Assembly: GCA_017651385.1 (NCBI GenBank)
Contig: JAGCCY010000070.1
Span: 1-6,769, forward strand
DNA: 6,769 nt
Direction: 5' to 3'
Origin: Lachnospiraceae bacterium
GTDB taxonomy: Bacteria > Bacillota > Clostridia > Lachnospirales > Lachnospiraceae
Shown: piece by piece, positions 1-5,418 of the stretch
Position numbering within the stretch: the stretch's first letter is position 1
How the letters are laid out: every line of letters starts with the position of its first letter
Made by a program: the position numbers and the translations under genes
Notes under the pieces: generated by a model
Told to the model about the DNA's origin: nothing
Database searches by the model: none
What the model saw: only the letters and a program-made list of their open reading frames with translations

Positions 1-14
1 AACAAAGGATAATC

Positions 15-2048
15 ATGCTTAAGAGAGATGTAATTGTAAGAAGATACAATCCAAAGCTCAAAAGCGTAAATGTACACTCACCTCTTACTGTAGGAAACGG
101 GGATTTTGCATTTACTGCCGATGTAACCGGCCTTCAGACATTATGGGACGAGTACGAAAAAACAAGTCCTCTTGTTACGATGTCAGATTTCTCATGGCAT
201 ACAAGACCTTTAAACGGTCATACTTATACGCTTAACGATCTTGACTTTACAAAATATAAGACAGGAAACAAAGAATATGCCTATCCCGTAAATCCCGAAA
301 ACGGGCAGGAAGAAATATATGACTGGTTAAGACAGAATCCGCACAGATTCAACCTTATGCGCGTTTTCTTTATCTATGACGGAAAAGAAATAAGATCGGA
401 TGAGATTACTTCAATAGATCAGGAACTTGATCTTTATACAGGAGTACTTAATTCTTCATTTGTGCTTAACGGTGAAACCGTAGCGGTTGAGACGGTCGTG
501 GGTGAAAGCGATACCCTGGGCATAAGAGCGGAATCCGTTCTGTTCAGGAGCGGGCTTAAGATAGGCATTGAATTTCCGTACGGTTCGCCGGACATGAGCG
601 CATCGGATTTTGCCTCAAAAGAAAGTCACAAAACCCAATTTGTGTTCAGGGGAAAAAACGAGGTCAGAGCCGACAGGCAGCTTGATAATGATTCGTATTA
701 TGTATATGTCACTTCTTCGGCAAAACTGGCTGAAGCGGATATACACCGTCTCGAAACCGAGCAGTTAAAAGAAACCGACAGGCAGATCGAGATGACCGTG
801 GCCTGCCTCAGGCGAAAAGCATCTGCGGAGCCTGTAGGCTACAAAAGGGTACACGATGATTCCGTGAAAAGATTCTATACGTTCTGGAACAGCGGAGCTT
901 TTTTGGATGTATCGGAATCCGAAGACAGTCGTGCAGACGAACTTGAAAGAAGGATCGTTACTTCGATGTATCTTACATACATACAATGTACCGGAACGCT
1001 TCCGCCTCAGGAAACAGGTCTTTCATGTAACAGCTGGTATGGAAAGTTTCATCTTGAGATGCATCCTCTGCATGCTGCATATCTTGCTCTGTACGGGCAC
1101 GGAAGACTTCTTGAAAAGTCTTTTGAATGGTATAAAGCGATATTGCCTAAAGCGCGTGAAAATGCGGGAAGAAACGGATATAAGGGAGCAAGATGGCCCA
1201 AGATGGTCGGTCCCGAAGGAACAGATTCTCCTTCGGTGATAGCACCTCTTTTGATATGGCAGCAGCCGCATCTTATCTATATGATCGAACTTTTGCGAAG
1301 CAGCCGTTACGATGATTACAGGGTCGAAGTACCGGAAGACGAAAGCGAAACGGAATTTTTAAACAAATATAAGGACCTTATACTCGATACAGCCGAGTTT
1401 ATGGCAGATTTTGCAATATATAATGAAGATAAAGACATTTATGAACTTTTTCCGCCGATAATCCCGGTCCAGGAAAACCACAGACCGATCGATACGGCTG
1501 ATCCGGCATTCGAGACCGCTTATTGGAAGTTTGGATTAAAAACAGCATATAAGCTTCTTAAAAAGATATCGATCGTAAGAGAAGATTTTTTTGATATAAG
1601 CAATAAGATGGCCTCGGTCTCCGTTTTTGACGGAAAGGTGGCCGCCCATAAGAATTGTAAAACAACATATACGGAATTTAACAAAGATCATCCGTCCATG
1701 CTTTTTGCATACGGCATGCTGTCGGAGGATATTGATGAAGAAATACTGAACGCTTCTTTTGAAGCCGTAATGAAAAACTGGGATAAGAAGTCTTTGTGGG
1801 GCTGGGATTTCGCAATGCTTGCAATGGTCCTTGCCAAACACGGACGGATGGAAGAAGCATTTGACATTCTTCTTATGAATACGGAAAAGAACACATATGT
1901 TGAAAGCGGCAACAACGCCCAGCTTTCAAGAAGCGATCTTCCGCTGTATCTGCCCGGAAACGGTTCGCTCCTATTGGCAATGACCTTGCTTACAAGCTGT
2001 AACGGATGGTATGTCGAAAAAGAAGGTATGATGAAATACCCTTACTGA
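15..2048 (+). CDS. Six-hairpin glycosidase-like protein, cytoplasmic, uncharacterised (GH65/GH95-like architecture)
   Basis: Probably a carbohydrate-active enzyme acting on oligosaccharides inside the cell; its reaction is unknown to me. The ATG follows AAAGGA (4-9) by 5 bases. There is no signal peptide or membrane segment. The N-terminal part (about residues 20-270) is beta-rich and opens with SPLTVGNGDFAFTADVTGLQ, like the 'GNG' entry of GH65/GH95-type N-terminal domains. The second half (about 310-660) is helical and carries dense motifs typical of an (alpha/alpha)6 barrel: CNSWYGKFHLEMH (338-350), GARWPKM (391-397), SPSVIAPLLIWQQPH (405-419), PVQE (484-487), WGWDFAMLAM (595-604) and YLPGNGSLLLAM (645-656). 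E348, E401, D404, E487 and D598 are candidate catalytic acids, by inference only. I recall similar hypothetical or 'glycoside hydrolase' proteins in Paenibacillus and Lachnospiraceae but no assigned activity. Its 3' end overlaps the convergent regulator gene by 7 bp. The nearby GH4 alpha-galacturonidase hints at a uronide-containing substrate. Fold class is fairly secure, function is not. Confidence 0.72.
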   Translation: MLKRDVIVRRYNPKLKSVNVHSPLTVGNGDFAFTADVTGLQTLWDEYEKTSPLVTMSDFSWHTRPLNGHTYTLNDLDFTKYKTGNKEYAYPVNPENGQEEIYDWLRQNPHRFNLMRVFFIYDGKEIRSDEITSIDQELDLYTGVLNSSFVLNGETVAVETVVGESDTLGIRAESVLFRSGLKIGIEFPYGSPDMSASDFASKESHKTQFVFRGKNEVRADRQLDNDSYYVYVTSSAKLAEADIHRLETEQLKETDRQIEMTVACLRRKASAEPVGYKRVHDDSVKRFYTFWNSGAFLDVSESEDSRADELERRIVTSMYLTYIQCTGTLPPQETGLSCNSWYGKFHLEMHPLHAAYLALYGHGRLLEKSFEWYKAILPKARENAGRNGYKGARWPKMVGPEGTDSPSVIAPLLIWQQPHLIYMIELLRSSRYDDYRVEVPEDESETEFLNKYKDLILDTAEFMADFAIYNEDKDIYELFPPIIPVQENHRPIDTADPAFETAYWKFGLKTAYKLLKKISIVREDFFDISNKMASVSVFDGKVAAHKNCKTTYTEFNKDHPSMLFAYGMLSEDIDEEILNASFEAVMKNWDKKSLWGWDFAMLAMVLAKHGRMEEAFDILLMNTEKNTYVESGNNAQLSRSDLPLYLPGNGSLLLAMTLLTSCNGWYVEKEGMMKYPY

Positions 2049-2938
2049 TCGATATCCGTTTCGATCTTTTTGGTACGTTTTCTGTTCTGCTTTAGATATT
2101 CGTTGCGATATTTAAGAGGTGTGACTTCTCTGAAAGAACGGAATACTTTTTCAAAATAGGTAAGGCTTTTGTACCCGCATTCATAGGCGACTTCGGAGAT
2201 CGGAATATCCGTTGAAATGAGAAGCTTCTGCGCCTTCTCTATCCTGTGGAGGTTTAGATATTCGTTTACGGAGAAGCCCGTAACCTCCTTGAATATACGA
2301 CTTAAGTAGCATTTGTTCGTATAGAATGTATCGGCAATATTGGCAAGTGAGAGATCTTCCGAACAATGCTTTACTATATAGTCCGCAACCTCGTCGACCT
2401 TGGTATGCTTACCGGTCGAAGATTCGGGATTGGTATTTGCGGGATGTTCGTTTTTGTATCTTAAGGCAAAAATGAGAAGTTCGGAAAGCTTCATCATAAC
2501 GTTTAATTTATATCCCGGACGCTTATCACGCATTTCGGTATGAATGCCTATAAGAAGACTTTCAACCGCGGACTGTTCTCTCGGGTCGCATTCGATGACT
2601 CCTGTACAGGTTTCAAAGAAATCATGAAGATCAAGATCGTTCATCGATGCAAAGAATGTGGCAAAAGGTTCTTCCGAGAACTCGATGAGGATACGATCGT
2701 GATAGGTCTGTGAGACGTTTCCCGTTTTGTGGATGACGTTTCTGTTTACGAAAACAAGGCTGCCTTTTTTGATATGATAGGTATGCTGGCTTATAAAATA
2801 ATAGCGCTCACCTTCCAAAAGGTAGTATATTTCATATTCATCGTGCAGATGTTTAGTAGGCATCGTGTAACTGTAATCTCTGATTACACGGTCGATCGTG
2901 ATCCCGTTTAAGGATTCTTCGAAAACGGTTTGTCTCAT
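2042..2938 (-). CDS. AraC-family transcriptional regulator with N-terminal cupin sensor domain
   Basis: A 298-residue DNA-binding regulator, probably an activator of the flanking glycosidase genes. The N-terminal region (about 20-110) is an AraC-type cupin: HLHDEYEIYYLLEG (30-43) carries H30, H32 and E36, and KKGSLVFVNRNVIHKT follows, so a sugar ligand pocket is likely. The C-terminal 100 residues (about 182-285) hold two helix-turn-helix units: LSLANIADTFYTNKCYLSRIFKEVTG, then ISEVAYECGYKSLTYFEKVFR with the family signature ending in TPLKYRNEYL. A basic tail (KQNRKRTKK) follows. The ATG at 2938 is preceded on its strand by GAGGTG (2944-2949), 5 bases away, which fixes the start. It is divergent from the GH4 gene, sharing a 116-bp control region, and convergent with the 677-residue gene. 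This position fits local control of the hydrolases; the inducer is inferred to be a galacturonide or related pectin sugar. Family assignment is secure, target and ligand are not. Confidence 0.93.
   Translation of the reverse strand: MRQTVFEESLNGITIDRVIRDYSYTMPTKHLHDEYEIYYLLEGERYYFISQHTYHIKKGSLVFVNRNVIHKTGNVSQTYHDRILIEFSEEPFATFFASMNDLDLHDFFETCTGVIECDPREQSAVESLLIGIHTEMRDKRPGYKLNVMMKLSELLIFALRYKNEHPANTNPESSTGKHTKVDEVADYIVKHCSEDLSLANIADTFYTNKCYLSRIFKEVTGFSVNEYLNLHRIEKAQKLLISTDIPISEVAYECGYKSLTYFEKVFRSFREVTPLKYRNEYLKQNRKRTKKIETDIDQ
2047..2071 (+). terminator. Possible weak intrinsic terminator for the 677-residue gene
   Basis: GATCGA (2047-2052) and TCGATC (2061-2066) can pair around an 8-base loop and are followed at once by TTTTT (2067-2071). 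The stem begins within the stop codon of the rightward gene and lies inside the last codons of the convergent regulator gene. With only 6 bp and half A-T pairs, it is weak and may be coincidental. Confidence 0.35.
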
Positions 2939-3054
2939 TTGGGCACCTCATGGTAAATAAAGTTCGAAAACAATATCAAAATCGCAATATATTACAATAA
3001 TATTATACTAAATTTGTTTAATAAAAACAATCGTAAATATGGAGGAACCGTAAA
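2939..3054. promoter_or_regulatory. Divergent promoter region between the AraC regulator and the GH4 gene
   Basis: This 116-bp AT-rich spacer must hold the start signals for both divergent genes. Rightward, the best -10 is TATACT (3004-3009); the -35 around 2981-2986 (ATCGCA) is poor, as expected for a promoter that needs an activator. Leftward, TTGTAA and TATTGT, 16 bases apart on the minus strand, are a modest candidate pair overlapping the rightward one. Possible operator elements are the hexamer CAATAT repeated at 2971 and 2985 (14 bp apart), related stretches AATCGCAATAT (2980-2990) and AATCGTAAATAT (3029-3040), and the inverted repeat TTGTTT-AATAA-AAACAA (3014-3030). In such AT-rich DNA these matches could be chance. 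Ribosome binding sites: GGAGG (3041-3045) for GH4, and GAGGTG (2944-2949, minus strand) for the regulator. Confidence 0.6.
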
Positions 3055-4461
3055 ATGCAGTATGTGAACGGAAAAATGAAGGATGTAAATATAGCTTATA
3101 TAGGAGGCGGTTCCAGAGGCTGGGCATGGACATTTATGACGGATCTTGCACTTGAAGACAGCTTAAGCGGAACGATAAGGCTTTATGATATAGATAATGA
3201 AGCATCAAAAAGCAACGAAATCATAGGTAATCATTTAAGCGGTCGAAAGGAAGCAGTCGGAAAATGGAACTATACGGTAAAAGAAAGTCTTAAGGATGCG
3301 CTTACGGGAACGGATTTTGTTGTGATATCCATCCTGCCGGGAACGTTTGATGAGATGGAAGCGGATGTGCATATGCCGGAAAGGCTCGGCATATATCAGT
3401 CGGTCGGTGATACTGCGGGGCCGGGCGGCATGATAAGAGCGCTCCGTACCATTCCGATGTTTGTGGAAATAGCAAGAGCGATCAAAGAGTATTCGCCCAA
3501 AGCCTGGGTCATCAATTACACAAATCCCATGAGCCTTTGCGTGAAAACTCTTTATCATGTATTTCCGGGTATAAAAGCCTTCGGCTGCTGTCATGAAGTA
3601 TTCGGTACACAGAATGTTCTTGCCGGGATATTGAGCAAGGAAGGATATACGGATGAGCCCGTTGACAGGAAGGATATCCACGTTAATGTTATGGGTATCA
3701 ACCACTTTACATGGTTTGATTACGCATCATATAAAGGAATGGATCTGTTTCCGATATATTCAAAATACATCGACGAACATTTTGAGGAAGGCTTTGATAC
3801 CTCCCAAAAGGAAAACTGGCTAAACAGATGCTTTGCCTGCAAGCACAGAGTAAAATTCGATCTTTTCAAAAGATACGGGCTTATCGCAGCGGCAGGAGAC
3901 AGACATCTGGCCGAATTTATGCCGGGAGATGAATATCTTAAAGATCCGGAAACGGTAGAAGACTGGGACTTCGCTCTTACAAGTGTTGCATGGAGAAAAG
4001 AAGATCTAAAGGATCGTCTTGAAAGGGCAAAACGACTGTCATCTCTTGAGGAAGAAGTTGAGTTAAAGCCCACGGGTGAAGAAGGGATCCTTTTGATCAA
4101 GGCTCTTACCGGTCTTACGAGAGTGGTAAGCAATGTGAACATTCCGAACACATTCCTTCAGATAGGAAACCTTCCAAAAGATGCTGTTGTTGAGACAAAT
4201 GCAGTATTTGAAAGAGATGCGATAAGACCGATATATGCGGGTGAACTTCCCTGGAATATATACGATCTTGTAATACCTCATGTATCAAACCACGAAAGGA
4301 TATTGAAGGCATCGCTTACCTGTGACAGGGACATTGTAAAAGAAGCTTTTATGTACGATCCTCTTATGAAAGGACGTGCGACCAGAGAGGAGTTATCAAA
4401 GCTTGCGGACGATATGATAGATGCTACGATAAAGTACCTCCCGAAAGGATGGGAAAAATAG
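3055..4461 (+). CDS. lplD: GH4 family alpha-galacturonidase (LplD-like, NAD- and metal-dependent)
   Basis: A cytoplasmic family 4 glycosidase that removes terminal alpha-linked galacturonic acid from short oligosaccharides, using the family's NAD+ and divalent metal (usually Mn2+) oxidation-elimination mechanism. Motifs in order: dinucleotide-binding loop IAYIGGGSRGW (13-23); DTAGPGGMIRALR (119-131); NYTNP (154-158); CHEV (179-182), whose cysteine is the expected metal ligand; GINHFTW (214-220), giving the metal-binding histidine H217; and GDRHLAEF (281-288). CHEV is the form described for alpha-galacturonidases such as B. subtilis LplD, whereas alpha-glucosidases, alpha-galactosidases and phospho-glycosidases of GH4 have other residues here. 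The 468-residue length is slightly above LplD's (about 446). The ATG sits 9 bases after GGAGG (3041-3045); a second ATG at codon 8 is possible but further from the ribosome binding site. It is a single-gene unit between the divergent regulator promoter and a strong terminator. The likely substrate is a pectin or rhamnogalacturonan fragment (inference). Confidence 0.9.
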   Translation: MQYVNGKMKDVNIAYIGGGSRGWAWTFMTDLALEDSLSGTIRLYDIDNEASKSNEIIGNHLSGRKEAVGKWNYTVKESLKDALTGTDFVVISILPGTFDEMEADVHMPERLGIYQSVGDTAGPGGMIRALRTIPMFVEIARAIKEYSPKAWVINYTNPMSLCVKTLYHVFPGIKAFGCCHEVFGTQNVLAGILSKEGYTDEPVDRKDIHVNVMGINHFTWFDYASYKGMDLFPIYSKYIDEHFEEGFDTSQKENWLNRCFACKHRVKFDLFKRYGLIAAAGDRHLAEFMPGDEYLKDPETVEDWDFALTSVAWRKEDLKDRLERAKRLSSLEEEVELKPTGEEGILLIKALTGLTRVVSNVNIPNTFLQIGNLPKDAVVETNAVFERDAIRPIYAGELPWNIYDLVIPHVSNHERILKASLTCDRDIVKEAFMYDPLMKGRATREELSKLADDMIDATIKYLPKGWEK

Positions 4462-4479
4462 ATTGGATTGGGGTTATTA

Positions 4480-4514
4480 AGAAAAACATCGGCTTATTCG
4501 GCCGATGTTTTTCT
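4480..4514. terminator. Bidirectional intrinsic terminator between the GH4 and gtrA-like genes
   Basis: A perfect 14-bp stem, AGAAAAACATCGGC (4480-4493) with GCCGATGTTTTTCT (4501-4514), closes a 7-base loop TTATTCG. Both strands show an A tract, a GC-containing stem and a T tract, so it can end transcription of the GH4 gene from the left and of the three-gene leftward operon from the right. The loop contains TTA, the TAA stop codon of the leftward gene, so the right arm of the hairpin is also coding sequence for that protein's last residues. Confidence 0.88.
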
Positions 4515-4976
4515 GTATGCCCAGAATTTATTGATAAAAAAGTTTAACGGAACGGTAATGCACAGGTTTAAGATTGGTCCCACAAATTCGGGAAGCTTCA
4601 GGATATCGACCCACAGGATCAGAAGAAGAGCCGCAAGGACAAGACCCGTGCCCGCATACGAGATATAGGTTTTGATAAAGGTTTTTATCAAAGAGCGTTC
4701 TTCGCGTCCTTCGGTAAAAACGTATTTGTTGCTCCAGTAAAAAGCATTGACGACACTTATCGAAAATCCCAAAAAGTTGGCAAGCTGATAGTGAAGTCCG
4801 AGTTTTATGCACAGCATATATACAGCATAGGAAATAAGGCTGTTGGAAAGTCCCACAACGGCAAATCTGACAAACTGCATAAATTTTTGAAAGCTCTCCT
4901 CGGAGAGCTTTAATTTAAAAAGTTTATAGATAAAAAATCTTATAATATTTTCGATAGTATTCCAGAATTTATTCAT
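4494..4976 (-). CDS. GtrA-family membrane protein
   Basis: A 160-residue polytopic membrane protein of the GtrA group, which is linked to moving or handling lipid-linked sugars (undecaprenyl-phosphate glycosyl donors) for surface polysaccharide or teichoic acid decoration. Four hydrophobic segments are visible at about 35-57, 64-82, 102-124 and 131-153. GtrA hallmarks are FVRFAVVGLSNSLISYAVY near the first segment, the ANFLGFS...NAFYWSNKYVF stretch, and PLNFFINKFWAY at the C-terminus. The ATG at 4976 lies 10 bases after the stop of the cupin gene and has no good ribosome binding site, so translation is probably coupled to that gene. A downstream ATG (4880, codon 33) would still keep all membrane segments but has no well-spaced ribosome binding site either. 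The stop codon lies in the loop of the terminator. Family assignment is good; the exact lipid-sugar handled is unknown. Confidence 0.88.
   Translation of the reverse strand: MNKFWNTIENIIRFFIYKLFKLKLSEESFQKFMQFVRFAVVGLSNSLISYAVYMLCIKLGLHYQLANFLGFSISVVNAFYWSNKYVFTEGREERSLIKTFIKTYISYAGTGLVLAALLLILWVDILKLPEFVGPILNLCITVPLNFFINKFWAYRKTSAE
4891..4910. repeat. Short perfect inverted repeat inside the GtrA-family gene
   Basis: AAGCTCTC (4891-4898) and GAGAGCTT (4903-4910) are perfect complements around a 4-base centre, and the symmetry extends one further base pair inward. In the gtrA message it gives an 8-bp stem with a CGAG tetraloop at codons 23-29. It contains GAGGAG, a ribosome-binding-like string 15 bases before the in-frame ATG at 4880. 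No T tract follows closely, so it is not a convincing terminator; it may be coding coincidence. Confidence 0.45.
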
Positions 4977-4986
4977 AGGGATGGGA

Positions 4987-5418
4987 TTATCTGTTCTCTG
5001 TTTCTTTGATGATCTTTACGTATTCGTCATAATCGCGGATATATTCGCTTCCGTCATAATGGGTACTGGCAAGGCATAAAAGAACAGAATCTTCAGAAAA
5101 ATCATACATTTCTTTCCAGACCATTTTGGGAATATATATCCCGGTATTGGGTCGGTTTAAAGAAAAGACCATTTCATTACCCATGCCGTCCATAACTTTG
5201 ACTTTGCTCTTGCCCGCCACATTGATGAGCACAAATTCGGATTCTTTGTTGGCATGCTGGCCACGTACAACGGTTGAATCGGACCCGAAAATATAAAACA
5301 CTCTTTTGGGCTCAAAAGGTATATCGGAATCACCTTCGCAGACTACGAGACTGCCTCTTTCATCACCAAGGTCTTTGAATTCTATCATTCTGGTGTCAAG
5401 ATAATTGTTTTTGATCAT
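4987..5418 (-). CDS. FdtA/WxcM-like cupin, possible sugar-nucleotide 3,4-ketoisomerase
   Basis: A 143-residue single-domain cupin of the FdtA/QdtA (WxcM-like) family. Characterised members isomerise dTDP-4-keto-6-deoxyglucose to the 3-keto form, a step toward amino-deoxysugars of surface glycans. Visible marks are DERGSLVV (19-26), RVFYIFG (39-45), VRGQHANKESEFVLINVAG (51-69), the IYIPKMVWKEMYDF segment (94-107) and the C-terminal YDGSEYIRDYDEY (121-133), all in family order. The usual active-site H-A-H is H55-A56-N57 here, so the second histidine is asparagine. It may act on another substrate or be non-catalytic. The ATG at 5418 follows GGAGA (5425-5429, minus strand) by 6 bases. The start lies 23 bp inside the upstream membrane glycosyltransferase-like gene, and gtrA follows after 10 bases, indicating one operon. 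No dTDP-sugar synthesis genes are in the window, so the substrate is uncertain. Confidence 0.83.
   Translation of the reverse strand: MIKNNYLDTRMIEFKDLGDERGSLVVCEGDSDIPFEPKRVFYIFGSDSTVVRGQHANKESEFVLINVAGKSKVKVMDGMGNEMVFSLNRPNTGIYIPKMVWKEMYDFSEDSVLLCLASTHYDGSEYIRDYDEYVKIIKETENR

Noticed and set aside
907..1239. A 110-codon plus-strand frame inside the 677-residue gene
   Set aside because: It overlaps the motif-rich barrel region in another frame and its translation resembles no protein family.
1536..1915. Several minus-strand frames opposite the 3' half of the 677-residue gene
   Set aside because: They are shadows of the well-supported coding frame, with low-complexity basic translations.
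2939..3054. A riboswitch or small RNA in the divergent spacer
   Set aside because: The spacer is short and very AT-rich, with only a 6-bp inverted repeat and no conserved-looking structured element.
3235..4151. Minus-strand open frames of 156 and 143 codons opposite the GH4 gene
   Set aside because: They lie fully antisense to a gene with intact catalytic motifs, their translations are rich in Arg, Ser and Phe without domain patterns, and no ribosome binding sites support them.
4468..4668. A 66-codon plus-strand frame just after the GH4 gene
   Set aside because: It crosses the terminator hairpin and runs antisense to the GtrA-family gene; there is no ribosome binding site or family resemblance.
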